From Saccharopolyspora endophytica (lineage in GTDB: Bacteria; Actinomycetota; Actinomycetes; Mycobacteriales; Pseudonocardiaceae): a stretch of DNA of 64,000 nucleotides. Positions 41,078-49,343 of the stretch are shown here, piece after piece. The DNA lies in contig NZ_JAGPXE010000020.1 in assembly GCF_018070075.1 (NCBI RefSeq), positions 22,346 through 86,345 on the forward strand. The letters are read 5' to 3'. Each line of letters begins with the position of its first letter. Position 1 is the first letter of the stretch. A program made the translations under genes and the position numbers. The notes below the pieces were generated by a model that saw nothing but the letters and a program-made list of their open reading frames with translations, was not told where the DNA came from and made no database searches.

Positions 41078-42586
41078 GTGGGTTTCGCGGAGAAGCGCGG
41101 GAACTACTTCCGTGGCAGGTTCTATATCGAGGGTCGGCGCTTGCGCAGCGTGTGTGACTCGAACGGCCGTGTAGCCAAGTTCCGCACCAAGCGCGAGGCG
41201 GAGAGGGCTGCGAGGGCCGAAGAGACAAAGGCTCGCGCCGGCACTTGGCATGACCCTCAGCGTGGGCGGATGCTGTTCGGTACCTACGCATCAAGTTGGT
41301 ACGCGGCACAGGATCTCGCCGCATCGACGATGCAGAACTACCGCAGGCATCTTGAGGAGCACCTGCTTCCTGAGTTCGAGAACTCTCCTCTTGCCGACCT
41401 GACAGCTGCCGACGTGGACTCGTGGGCGCGCAAGGAACGGGAACGTGGTTACGCGGACTCCAGCATCGCAACGTGGCGGGGGACTCTCCACCTGGTACTG
41501 GCCGACGCGGTCGAGGAAGGCTTGATCGGCGGGAATCCAGCGGCCAAGCGCCGGGGGAGGGGAAAGCGTGCGGGGCGTTCGCATGGGAGGGGCCCGGAGA
41601 AGGTCATCACAGACCCGCTCGGAATCCTCATGATCGCGGAACGGGCATCCCTGTTGTCGGGGAGGGATGACGAGTTCGTCGCCATCGTGCTCGCGGGCTT
41701 CACCGGTCTCCGGTGGGGCGAACTCGTCGGCCTGGAAACGAAGTTCGTACGGCGAGGCGAGGTCAGGGTCGAATGGCAGCTCTACGAGTTGGATACCGGG
41801 GAGCTGTTCCGGTGCCCGCCGAAGGACGACTCATATCGAACGATCGACCTTCCCGACTGGCTGTCGCGAATGCTGACGGAGCACATCGCTAGGACCGCAC
41901 CCGCGCCGTGTGAGTGTCACGGGCGGACCTATGTGTTCCGGGGCTTGAGGACGACGACAGTCGGAAGCCGGTCTGGTGCCCGTTTGACGGATGTAGCCCG
42001 GCGCGCGGAGGTGTCGACCGGGACGGTGTCGAACGTGCTCAATCGGCCTGATGGGGTCGCAGAGAAGACGCGCACGCGTGTCGAGAAGGCGATCGCCGCA
42101 CTCGGATACGTTCGAGGGACAGGTGGCCCGGTGGGGGCAGCTGATCATTGGCGGCGCAACGGCTTCGCGACGTGGTTGTTCCAGCCTGCTGCTACCGGTT
42201 GGTATCCGAAGAAGAGCCCGCAACCGGCCCGCCCGGTACCGGTCATGGCCGAGCCTTGGCCGGGGGTGCCGGCGCGTGGTCGCGGTGCGCGGGCGCGGGC
42301 CGATGCGAGCTGGGTGGCTGTTGCTCCTGGGTTGTCTCCGCACGGTCTGCGCCATTCCCACCGCACGCTCATGGAACAACTCGGGGTGCCAGCCGTGCTC
42401 GCTGACGAGCGGATGGGCCACACGGACACATCGGTCCAGCGGCGCTACACGCACGTGACGGCGGAAATGAGGAAGGGCCTAGTGGACGCTCTGACAGCCT
42501 CTTGGGAGCAAGCGCTGGACGCCCGCCACGCGATGTCCCAGGGCTCGCCGGTCGCTGCCTTGGACCGGCTGCTGAAGGACCGGTAG
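41078..42586 (+). CDS. int: Tyrosine integrase with an internal LacI-type helix-turn-helix
   Basis: A 502-residue site-specific recombinase. The N-terminal arm-binding and SAM-like domain covers about 60-150. Catalytic residues are all present: Arg212 ('GFTGLRWGEL'), Lys249, His422-x-x-Arg425 ('PHGLRHSH'), His448 and Tyr457 ('QRRYTHV'). Between Lys249 and His422 the protein is about 140 residues long and contains 'LTDVARRAEVSTGTVSNVLN' and 'KTRTRVEKAIAALGYV' (303-345), a textbook LacI-family DNA-binding headpiece. It lies next to the tRNA-Pro att site, so it should catalyse integration there. Confidence 0.93.
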   Translation: MGFAEKRGNYFRGRFYIEGRRLRSVCDSNGRVAKFRTKREAERAARAEETKARAGTWHDPQRGRMLFGTYASSWYAAQDLAASTMQNYRRHLEEHLLPEFENSPLADLTAADVDSWARKERERGYADSSIATWRGTLHLVLADAVEEGLIGGNPAAKRRGRGKRAGRSHGRGPEKVITDPLGILMIAERASLLSGRDDEFVAIVLAGFTGLRWGELVGLETKFVRRGEVRVEWQLYELDTGELFRCPPKDDSYRTIDLPDWLSRMLTEHIARTAPAPCECHGRTYVFRGLRTTTVGSRSGARLTDVARRAEVSTGTVSNVLNRPDGVAEKTRTRVEKAIAALGYVRGTGGPVGAADHWRRNGFATWLFQPAATGWYPKKSPQPARPVPVMAEPWPGVPARGRGARARADASWVAVAPGLSPHGLRHSHRTLMEQLGVPAVLADERMGHTDTSVQRRYTHVTAEMRKGLVDALTASWEQALDARHAMSQGSPVAALDRLLKDR

Positions 42587-42615
42587 CCGGCTTCCGAGGA
42601 CGACGAACACGAGCT

Positions 42616-42635
42616 TGACTCCCAGAATGACTCCC
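42616..42635 (+). promoter_or_regulatory. Right pair of predicted integrase arm sites
   Basis: TGACTCCC at 42616-42623 and 42628-42635, 12 bases apart, about 75 bases before the identical att core. Orientation and period match the left pair at 27968-27987. Confidence 0.6.
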
Positions 42636-42648
42636 AAACGGGGTTTGG

Positions 42649-42751
42649 GGCATAGAAAAAGGGCCTGGCTGGAACTCCTTGTGGAGTCCTGACCAGGCCC
42701 TTTGCCCTGTCGGGGTGGCGGGATTTGAACCCACGACCTCTTCGACCCGAA
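42649..42751 (-). repeat. attR: element-borne tRNA 3' half and terminator
   Basis: Right copy of the 103-bp repeat; 42708-42751 is identical to 27819-27862. The identity ends in the tRNA anticodon loop, the normal crossover place for tRNA-targeting integrases. The element thereby rebuilds the complete tRNA gene and supplies its own terminator copy, which differs from the chromosomal one at seven positions. Confidence 0.92.
42656..42700 (-). terminator. Terminator of tRNA-Pro
   Basis: Read on the minus strand, a long hairpin (GGGCCTGG...CCAGGCCC with an inner GGACTCC/GGAGTTCC stem) is followed by five Ts. It directly follows the tRNA 3' end. Confidence 0.88.
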
Positions 42752-42783
42752 CGAAGCGCGCTCCCAAGCTGCGCCACACCCCG
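42710..42783 (-). tRNA. tRNA-Pro (anticodon CGG)
   Basis: A 74-base cloverleaf: acceptor CGGGGTG/CACCCCG, D stem GCGC/GCGC, anticodon stem CTTCG/CGAAG around TTCGGGT (anticodon CGG at 42749-42747), T stem GTGGG/CCCGC with TTCAAAT loop, and discriminator A. The CCA end is not encoded. It reads codon CCG, common in this genome. Its 3' half comes from the integrated element. Confidence 0.96.
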
Positions 42784-42833
42784 ATCTCCAGCTCTGAGGC
42801 ATCTCGGGTGCTCGCCTCAGCGCTGGATATAGC

Positions 42834-43796
42834 TTAGCGGATGCTCTCGCCCGCTCCGTACGGGGTCCTGCTTTCGGCGTTCTCCCTGGTCGCGGCCGGG
42901 TTTTCGGTGCGAGGCAACAAGGTCAGCAGCGTCGCCTCCGGCGGGCACGCGAAGCGGACCGGGGCGTACGGCGACGTGCCCAGGCCGGCCGAGACGTGCA
43001 GGTGCATCCGCTCGCCCCACGTGGAGGCGCCGCGGGCGCGGGTGCGGTCGATGTCGCAGTTGGTCGTCAGGGCGCCGTAGCCCGGCACGCGGAGCTGGCC
43101 GCCGTGGGTGTGCCCGGCCATCACCAGGTCGTAGCCGTCCTCGGCGAAGCTGTCGAGCACCCGGGGCTCGGGCGAGTGGGTGATGCCGAGCTTGAGGCCC
43201 GCGTCGGCCGGGGGCCGGCCCGCGATCTCCTCGTAGCGGTCCAAATGCAGGTGCGGGTCGTCCAGGCCGGCGACGTGGATCTTCGTGCCGTTGACGTCGA
43301 TGTCGTGGCGGCGGTGGGTGGCGTCGAGCCAGCCGTGCTCGGTCATCGCCGCGCGCAGGTCCCGCCACGGCAGCGGCTCGCCGTGGATGCGCTTGGTCTT
43401 CGCCGACGGGAGCAGGTAGCGGGCCGGGTTCTTCGGCTTCGGGCCGTAGTAGTCGTTGCTGCCGAAGATGAACACCCCGGGCTTGGACAGCAGCGGCCCC
43501 ATCGCGCGCAGCGCCGCCGGAACGGCCTGCGGATGCGCGAGGTTGTCGCCGGTGTTGACCACGAAGTCGGGGTCGAGGTCGGCGAGCTCGGCGACCCAGC
43601 GCTGCTTCGACCGCTGGTTCGGCGTCATGTGCAGGTCAGAGATGTGCAGCACCCGCAGCGGGGGTGTGCCCTCGGTCAGGACCGGAACCGTGGCCTGGCG
43701 CAACGTCCAGTGCCGCCGTTCGATGGCCGCCGAGTAGGTGAGCGTCGCGGCGCCGACCGCGCCCGCGCTGAGCAGAATCCGCCCGAACTTGTTCAC
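42834..43796 (-). CDS. Metallophosphoesterase
   Basis: A 320-residue membrane-tethered phosphoesterase. An N-terminal hydrophobic stretch ('GRILLSAGAVGAATLTYSAAI') anchors the calcineurin-like domain: 'LHISDLHM' (D-x-H), 'VVNTGDNL' (GD), 'FGSNDYYG' (GNxD variant), 'ITHSPEP' and 'DLVMAGHTHGGQLRVPGYG' (GHTH). GTG 43796 is chosen behind TGAGG because it starts right before the anchor. It corresponds to Rv3683 by neighbourhood. Substrate unknown. Confidence 0.87.
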   Translation of the reverse strand: MNKFGRILLSAGAVGAATLTYSAAIERRHWTLRQATVPVLTEGTPPLRVLHISDLHMTPNQRSKQRWVAELADLDPDFVVNTGDNLAHPQAVPAALRAMGPLLSKPGVFIFGSNDYYGPKPKNPARYLLPSAKTKRIHGEPLPWRDLRAAMTEHGWLDATHRRHDIDVNGTKIHVAGLDDPHLHLDRYEEIAGRPPADAGLKLGITHSPEPRVLDSFAEDGYDLVMAGHTHGGQLRVPGYGALTTNCDIDRTRARGASTWGERMHLHVSAGLGTSPYAPVRFACPPEATLLTLLPRTENPAATRENAESRTPYGAGESIR

Positions 43797-43865
43797 CCTC
43801 ACAAGCCTACGTCTCGACAGGGGTCGGCGGCCCGCCGCCCGCGTGCCTGGCGCGATAATCGGCGC

Positions 43866-44336
43866 ATGGCAGAGCTCAAGGAAAAGCTGCGCGCGGACCT
43901 GTCCGCCGCGATGAAGCAACGCGACACCGCCGTCACCGGAGTCCTGCGCATGGCGCTGGCCGCCGTGGGCAAGGAGGAGGTGTCCGGCAAGCAGCAGCGG
44001 GAGCTCTCCGACGACGAGGTGCTCAAGGTGCTGTCGAAGGAGGCCAAGAAGCGCGACGAGGCGTCGGAGGCGTTCCGCTCGGCCGGTCGTGCCGAGCAGG
44101 CCGACTCCGAAGCCTCCGAGGCCGAGGTCCTGCGCCGCTACCTGCCCCAGCAGCTCTCCGACGACGAGCTGTCCTCGCTGGTCACCGAGGCCATCGCCGA
44201 GGTCGAGGCCGAGTTGGGCGAGCGCCCGGGCATGAAGCAGATGGGCCAGGTCATGAAGGCCGCCAACGCCAAGGCCGCGGGACGCGCCGAGGGCGGCAAG
44301 GTCGCCGGGATCGTCAAGGCCCAGCTCCAGGGCTGA
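43866..44336 (+). CDS. GatB/YqeY-domain protein
   Basis: A 156-residue helical protein of the YqeY family. 'LKEKLRADLSAAMKQRDTAVTGVLRMALAAVGKEEV' and 'ERPGMKQMGQVMKAANAKAAGRAEGGKVAGIVKAQL' are the diagnostic ends. The fold equals the C-terminal tRNA-binding domain of GatB, so a tRNA-related role is assumed. The ATG at 43866 gives the normal length. It diverges from the phosphoesterase gene. Confidence 0.9.
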   Translation: MAELKEKLRADLSAAMKQRDTAVTGVLRMALAAVGKEEVSGKQQRELSDDEVLKVLSKEAKKRDEASEAFRSAGRAEQADSEASEAEVLRRYLPQQLSDDELSSLVTEAIAEVEAELGERPGMKQMGQVMKAANAKAAGRAEGGKVAGIVKAQLQG

Positions 44337-44345
44337 GCCACCGGC

Positions 44346-45131
44346 TCAGTCGTCGGAGGTGTTCTGGCGCCAGTAGGCGAGGGCGTAGAGGTGGCGGCGG
44401 TCCAGGCCGAGCTCGCGCTGGCAGTGCTCGCGCAGCTGGTGGACCGCCTCGGCCTCCGCGCCGATCCACACGTAGGGGTCCGCGCCCAGGTCGGTGTCGC
44501 GGACGGCGTCGAGGAGCAGGGTGCCCTCGCCCGCCGGGGTGCCGTCGCGGTGGAGCCAGCGCCAGGTGACCTCGGCCGCCGAGTCGATCCGCTGCTCCTC
44601 GGATTCGTCGGCGACCTCGGCGAAGACCCGCGCGCGGGCTCCGGCGGGGAGTTCTTCGAGGATCGCGGCGATGGCCGGCAGCGCCGTCTCGTCGCCGATC
44701 AGCACCAGCGGATCCGCATCGGGATTCGGCTGGTAGGCCGGGCTGGGGCCGACCGTGACGATCTGGTCGCCCGGTTCGGCCTCGGACGCCCACTTGCTGC
44801 CCGGGCCGTCGTGGTCGTGGATCACGAAGTCGATCGCCAGCTCCAAGCGCTCGGCGTCGAAGCTGCGGACCGTGTAGGTGCGCTGCCGGGGCTGCTCGTC
44901 GCGGGGGAGGGCGAAGACCTCCTCGCGGGTGCGGCCCAGCGGCATCGGCTTGCCCGGCTGCGGCAGGCAGAGCTTGATCCGCTGGTCGCTGCCGTTGCTG
45001 ACGAAGTCGGCCAGCTCGTCCCCGCCGAGGACCAGCCGCACCACGCGCGGCGTGATCCGCTCGGTCGACCGCACCTCCACCAGGCGGTAGCGGGACCGGG
45101 CACGTCGGGTGCTCGCCTGCTCTCTCGTCAC
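44346..45131 (-). CDS. Siderophore-interacting FAD-binding protein
   Basis: A 261-residue ViuB/SIP-type ferric-siderophore reductase. 'RQRTYTVRSFDAERLELAIDFVIHDHDGPGSKWA' is the FAD-binding core (RxYTxR). 'LVLIGDETALPAIAAILEELP' binds NAD(P)H and 'YVWIGAEAEAVHQLREH' lies near the end. It releases iron from imported siderophores in the cytoplasm. No siderophore transport gene is nearby, and it interrupts the mycobacterial-type gene order between phosphoesterase and ponA2. Confidence 0.9.
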   Translation of the reverse strand: MTREQASTRRARSRYRLVEVRSTERITPRVVRLVLGGDELADFVSNGSDQRIKLCLPQPGKPMPLGRTREEVFALPRDEQPRQRTYTVRSFDAERLELAIDFVIHDHDGPGSKWASEAEPGDQIVTVGPSPAYQPNPDADPLVLIGDETALPAIAAILEELPAGARARVFAEVADESEEQRIDSAAEVTWRWLHRDGTPAGEGTLLLDAVRDTDLGADPYVWIGAEAEAVHQLREHCQRELGLDRRHLYALAYWRQNTSDD

Positions 45132-45164
45132 GCAGGCGAGTTTACGAAAACCCGATTCACCCGG

Positions 45165-47585
45165 TCACCGGCCCGGCGGTGAACCCGGTGGGCCACCCGG
45201 CCGCTGCCCCGGCGGGAGCACCGGTGGCGCCGGTGGCTGACCCGCCACCGGCGGCGGGGCCTCCGGCGGCGCCGGCCGCTCCGTCGACGGCGGCGGCACG
45301 TAACCGGTGCTCACCGACAACGTCACCGTCTCGCCGGGCAGCGCGAAGCCGCGCGGCGTCTGGCTGGTCACCGTGCCCTTCTTGCGCTGGCTGTTCACCG
45401 AGCGCTCCGAGACCTTGTAACCGGCCTTCTCCAGGTTTTCCTTGGCGCGCTCATCGGTCAGGCCGACCACGTTGGGCACGTGGAACTCGTCGCCGCCGTT
45501 CTCGTAGCGATCGGTGGTCGGCGGCAGCGGGGCCACCGGCAGCCCTTCGTGGACCACCTTCATCGCGTCGAACCAGGTCCGAGCCGGAACCTTGCCGCCG
45601 TAGATGTTGCCGCCGTTGGCGCCGCAGAGCCGCGGCGGATCGCTGTCGCAGATGCCCTGCGGCGAGGTGCCGTCGCTGAAGGTCAGCACCGAACCCGCGT
45701 ACTGCGGTGTCGCGCCGAGGAACCCGGCCGACTGGTGGGCCTCGGTGGTACCGGTCTTGGACGCCACCGGACGGGTCCAGCCCGCGCCGCTGGCGGCCGC
45801 TGCGGCCGTGCCGCCGCCGGTGTCGTCCTTGCTCATGCCGACGGCCAACGCGTTGGCCATCTTCTCGTCGACGGCCTGCTCGCACGGGTCCTCGGTGATC
45901 GACACCGGGTTGCCGTTGCGATCCTGGATCTGCTCGATGGGCGTCGGCGGGCACCAGGTGCCGCCGCTCATGATCGTCGCGCCGACGTTGCTGAGCTCCA
46001 GCGGACTCGTCGGGGCGAACCCGAGCGTGAACGCGCCGATGTTCTTCTGCTTGACGTCCTCGGCCTGCGACAGACCCCCGGAGCCGTTGGGCGTGACCGG
46101 GTTTCCCGCCGAGGTGTTGTGCAGCAGCGTCTGCCGCATGCCCAGCCGGACCGCCATGTCCACCGTGGGCTCCAGCCCGACCCGCTCCTGCAGCGCGACG
46201 AACGCGGTGTTCGGCGAGGTCGCCAGCGCCATCTGCAGCGTGCGAGGGCCTGGCGCGACGCCTTCGGCGTTGCCGACCGTGTAGGGCCGGGAACCGTTCT
46301 TGTAGACCTGCGAGGTGTAGGACCCGGGCGACTGGATGGTGTTGTAGATCCCCATCCCCTTCTCCAGCGCCGCCGCCGCGGTGAACACCTTGTAGATCGA
46401 CCCGGCGCCGAACTTCGCCACGCCGCTGGGCAGCGCGTAGGAGGTCTGGCCCTTCGACGCGTCGATGCCGAAGTCGCGGTTGGCGACCAGCGCGCGCACC
46501 TTGTGCTTCTCCTTGCCGGGTTCGACGACGCTCATCACGTTCGCGATGCCCTTGGTCGTCTTCGGCACGCCGCGCTCGGCCGCGGCCTTGGCGGCGTCGG
46601 TGGCGCGCTTGTCCATCGACGTGTGGATCGTGTAACCGCCGGTCTTGAGCTGCTCCTCGGTGAACCCGGCGCGCTCCAGGTAGTCGATGACGTAGCGGCA
46701 GAAGAACCCGTCGGACGGGCCGGCTCCGACGCAGCCGTTGGGGATGTTCTGCAGCGGCGTGACCAGGCCGAGCGGCGCGTTGCGGGCCTCGTCGGCGGCT
46801 TCCGGGGTGATCCGGCGCTGGTCCTCCATCGCCTTGATCACCAGGTTGCGCCGGTTGAGCGCCTCCTCGGGGTTGCTCTCCGGGTTCAGCGCGCTGGGGC
46901 TGTTGACCATGCCCGCCAGCAGCGCCGACTGGGCGATCGTCAGCTTGTCCGGCGTGGTGCCGAAGTAGGTGCGCGCCGCGGCGGCGATCCCGTGCGCCTG
47001 GTTGCCGTAGGGCACGACGTTGAGGTAGCGGGCGAGGATCTGCTCCTTGCTGATCTGCTTCTCCACCTGCAGCGCGATGCGGATCTCCCGCAGCTTGCGG
47101 CCGGGGGTCTGCTCGATCGCCTTGGCCTGCTTGACCGGGTCGTCGGCGGCCACCACGTGCACCAGGTAGTTCTTCACGTACTGCTGGGTGAGGGTGGAAC
47201 CGCCCTGCGCGATCTCGCCGGACATCTGGTTGGTGACCGCGGCGCGCGCGGTACCGGCCCAGTCCACCCCGTGGTGGTCGAAGAACCGCCGGTCCTCGAT
47301 GGCCACGATCGCCGCCTTCATGGTGTCGGCGATCTGGTCAGGAGCGGCCGGCGTCCGATCTTGGTTGAACAGGTAGGCGATCGGCCTCCGATCCTTGTCT
47401 GTGATCGTCGTCACAAGTGGCGGTTCCTTGGTCATCATGTCCGTGGAAATGCTGTTGACGGCGTCTCCAGCACGGTTGGAGACCACTCCGAGTGACCCCG
47501 CAGCCGGGAAGAGCAACCCCGCGACCAACACGCCAGCCAGCACACACAGACCGAAAAGCTTCAACAAGCCGTCTCGGGCACGCAC
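45165..47585 (-). CDS. ponA2: Class A penicillin-binding protein with PASTA domain (PonA2-like)
   Basis: An 806-residue bifunctional cell-wall synthase. One N-terminal membrane span anchors it. The glycosyltransferase domain has 'AIEDRRFFDHHG' (Glu97) and 'GGSTLTQQYVKN'. The transpeptidase has Ser396-x-x-Lys399 ('GSIYKV'), 'SPN' and Lys610-Thr-Gly. One PASTA domain ('VPNVVGLTDERAKENLEKAGYKVSE') and a proline-rich tail close it. The domain set and the divergent whiB4/wblA gene identify PonA2, which supports survival in stress and dormancy. Start at 47585. Confidence 0.92.
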   Translation of the reverse strand: MRARDGLLKLFGLCVLAGVLVAGLLFPAAGSLGVVSNRAGDAVNSISTDMMTKEPPLVTTITDKDRRPIAYLFNQDRTPAAPDQIADTMKAAIVAIEDRRFFDHHGVDWAGTARAAVTNQMSGEIAQGGSTLTQQYVKNYLVHVVAADDPVKQAKAIEQTPGRKLREIRIALQVEKQISKEQILARYLNVVPYGNQAHGIAAAARTYFGTTPDKLTIAQSALLAGMVNSPSALNPESNPEEALNRRNLVIKAMEDQRRITPEAADEARNAPLGLVTPLQNIPNGCVGAGPSDGFFCRYVIDYLERAGFTEEQLKTGGYTIHTSMDKRATDAAKAAAERGVPKTTKGIANVMSVVEPGKEKHKVRALVANRDFGIDASKGQTSYALPSGVAKFGAGSIYKVFTAAAALEKGMGIYNTIQSPGSYTSQVYKNGSRPYTVGNAEGVAPGPRTLQMALATSPNTAFVALQERVGLEPTVDMAVRLGMRQTLLHNTSAGNPVTPNGSGGLSQAEDVKQKNIGAFTLGFAPTSPLELSNVGATIMSGGTWCPPTPIEQIQDRNGNPVSITEDPCEQAVDEKMANALAVGMSKDDTGGGTAAAAASGAGWTRPVASKTGTTEAHQSAGFLGATPQYAGSVLTFSDGTSPQGICDSDPPRLCGANGGNIYGGKVPARTWFDAMKVVHEGLPVAPLPPTTDRYENGGDEFHVPNVVGLTDERAKENLEKAGYKVSERSVNSQRKKGTVTSQTPRGFALPGETVTLSVSTGYVPPPSTERPAPPEAPPPVAGQPPAPPVLPPGQRPGGPPGSPPGR

Positions 47586-47739
47586 GCACCCACCGTAAAT
47601 CGCGCACGCGCCGTGACGGAGCGTTACGCCCGAAGTCCATCCGATGTAGTGAGTGTGAAAGATAACGGGACGACAACCGTCGGTTGGTTGTGGAACCGCT
47701 GGGCTCTACAGTCCGTCTACGTCCAGCGACAGCACTGTT

Positions 47740-47767
47740 GTGGTTCGGCTCCCGACTTCCGAACCAC
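47740..47767. promoter_or_regulatory. Inverted repeat upstream of wblA
   Basis: GTGGTTCGG (47740-47748) and CCGAACCAC (47759-47767) form a perfect 9-bp inverted repeat 72 bases before the WhiB start, in the 250-base region divergent from ponA2. It is a candidate operator; the protein that binds it is unknown. Confidence 0.5.
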
Positions 47768-47838
47768 GGCATCCGGTGCCGGGGGGCTCCGGACGAAATA
47801 CAGTCGCCGACGATCCAGTGAGGAGCTGGGGGAACTCT

Positions 47839-48138
47839 ATGTTCGAGCAGGGGGACTGGCGGGTAACCGCCGCATGTCGAGACCAGAACCCGGATCAATT
47901 GTTCGTCCGCGGGGCTGAGCAGCGCAAAGCACGAATGGTTTGTTTTGGCTGCCCAGTGCGGACGGAGTGCCTCAGCGAGGCGCTAGACAACAAGATCGAA
48001 TTCGGTGTGTGGGGTGGAATGACCGAACGCGAACGCCGGGCGCTGCTGCGCCGTCGTCCGGATGTTCGTAACTGGCGCGAATTGCTCGAGGCAGCGCGTC
48101 AGGATTACTCCGATATCGCCGAGTTTCAGGTGAGCTGA
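47839..48138 (+). CDS. wblA: WhiB-family iron-sulfur regulator (WblA/WhiB4-like)
   Basis: A 99-residue WhiB protein. Four cysteines ('TAACRDQNP', 'MVCFGCPVRTEC') hold a [4Fe-4S] cluster, and 'GVWGGMTERERRALLRRRP' is the G-V/I-W-G-G turn plus the basic DNA-binding tail. Its place between ponA2 and two ArsA-like ATPase genes is the conserved position of WblA (Streptomyces) and WhiB4 (M. tuberculosis), redox-sensitive regulators of development and antioxidant response. The ATG at 47839 follows GAGGAGC. A strong terminator follows the stop. Confidence 0.92.
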   Translation: MFEQGDWRVTAACRDQNPDQLFVRGAEQRKARMVCFGCPVRTECLSEALDNKIEFGVWGGMTERERRALLRRRPDVRNWRELLEAARQDYSDIAEFQVS

Positions 48139-48151
48139 TCCCCGAGAAATG

Positions 48152-48201
48152 ATCAGGCCGGGCGTGAACGTTGAAAACGTTAATGCCCGGCCTGATTTTT
48201 G
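48152..48201. terminator. Bidirectional terminator between wblA and the ArsA-like operon
   Basis: Arms ATCAGGCCGGGC (48152-48163) and GCCCGGCCTGAT (48185-48196) with an inner AACGTT/AACGTT pair, followed by TTTTT on the plus strand. It lies between two convergent stops. Confidence 0.92.
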
Positions 48202-48203
48202 GA

Positions 48204-49343
48204 TTATTCCCCGGCGAGCCGCCGGCCGATCTCCCGCAAACCGGCCAGATCGTGCACATCGGACGGCAAGGCCGGTACACCGACGAGTGACACCTCCGGG
48301 TGCGCTCGGGTGAACCGTGCGAGCATCCGCTTCTCCCGGTCGGCGATCGCCACCCGGTCCGCGTGGACCCGCAGCACCGCCGCCGCCAGCGGAGCCGAAC
48401 CGGCGGCCTCGATCTCGTCGGCCACCGCCGCGGCGCGGTTGCCCGCCAGCTCGGCGACCACCGGGTGCGTCCGGTTGGCGACCAGCCCGACCAGCGGCAT
48501 CGATTCCCCGGCCAACCGCTCCACGAAGTAGGACGCCTCCCGCAGCGCGTCCGGCTCCGGCGCGGCGACCACCAGGAACGCCGTTCCCGGCGAGCGCAGC
48601 AGCCGGTAGGTCTGCTCGGCGCGCTGCCGGAACCCGCCGAAGGTCGAGTCGAAGGCCTGCACGAAGTTCGCGGCGTCGTTGAGCAGCTGCCCGCCGATGA
48701 TCGTCGACACGGCCTTGGCGAACACGCTGAACGAGGCCCCGACGATCTTGCGCAGCCCGCGCCCGCCCGCGCGCGCGGGACTGGACAGCATCTTGATGAG
48801 CCGCCCGTCCAGCACGGTCGACAGCCGCTGCGGCGCATCCAGGAAGTCCAGCGCGGAGCGACTGGGCGGGGTGTCGACGACGATGAGGTCCCATTCGCCG
48901 GAGGCGGCGAGCTGCCCGAGCTTCTCCATCGCCATGTACTCCTGCGTTCCGGAGAACGAGGTCGAAATGGTCTGGTAGAAGGGGTTGTTCAGGATCTGCT
49001 CGGCCCGTTCGGGGCCGGCGTGCATCTGCACCATGTCGTCGAAGGTGCGGCGCATGTCCAGCATCATCGCGTTCAGGTCGCCCGCGGGCTCGAAGCCCTC
49101 CAGCGACACCTGCTTGGGCGTGTTGCCGAGTTCCCGCAGGCCCAGTGCCTGGGCGAGTCGCCGGGCGGGGTCGATGGTGAGCACGACCGTCTTGCGCCCG
49201 CGCTCGGCGGCCCGCACGGCCAGCGCCGCCGCAGTGGTCGTCTTGCCGACGCCGCCGGAGCCGCAGCAGACGACGACGTGGGTGTCTGGGTCGTCCAGCA
49301 GCGCGTCGACGTCGACCTGGGACGGCCGCAGCGGTTCGCTCAT
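48204..49343 (-). CDS. ArsA-like ATPase, second of pair (Rv3680-like)
   Basis: A 379-residue P-loop ATPase of the ArsA/Get3 type. 'VVCCGSGGVGKTTTAAALAVRAA' is the deviant Walker A, 'VVLTIDPARRLAQALGL' is switch I and 'LIVVDTPPSRSALDFLDAP' is the Walker B region. Its ATG overlaps the stop of the upstream ATPase by four bases (ATGA). In M. tuberculosis the pair Rv3679-Rv3680 forms a complex linked to oxidative and glycerol stress. There is no arsenic gene nearby, so arsenite export is unlikely. Confidence 0.88.
   Translation of the reverse strand: MSEPLRPSQVDVDALLDDPDTHVVVCCGSGGVGKTTTAAALAVRAAERGRKTVVLTIDPARRLAQALGLRELGNTPKQVSLEGFEPAGDLNAMMLDMRRTFDDMVQMHAGPERAEQILNNPFYQTISTSFSGTQEYMAMEKLGQLAASGEWDLIVVDTPPSRSALDFLDAPQRLSTVLDGRLIKMLSSPARAGGRGLRKIVGASFSVFAKAVSTIIGGQLLNDAANFVQAFDSTFGGFRQRAEQTYRLLRSPGTAFLVVAAPEPDALREASYFVERLAGESMPLVGLVANRTHPVVAELAGNRAAAVADEIEAAGSAPLAAAVLRVHADRVAIADREKRMLARFTRAHPEVSLVGVPALPSDVHDLAGLREIGRRLAGE

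Larger units (their letters stand above)
27819..42751 (+). mobile_element. Integrative and conjugative element (AICE type) in tRNA-Pro
   Basis: A 14.9-kb element bounded by 44-bp direct repeats of the tRNA-Pro(CGG) 3' half. It has the full AICE set: integrase and excisionase next to the tRNA, an FtsK-like Tra translocase, DUF3987 and DnaB-N-like replication genes, small membrane spread-type proteins, a GntR repressor and an XRE regulator. Cargo includes an aminoglycoside-phosphotransferase-like kinase and a GAF-ANTAR protein. No relaxase or type IV secretion gene is seen, as expected when a single Tra protein moves double-stranded DNA. All core genes look intact, so the element may be active. 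Confidence 0.92.
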
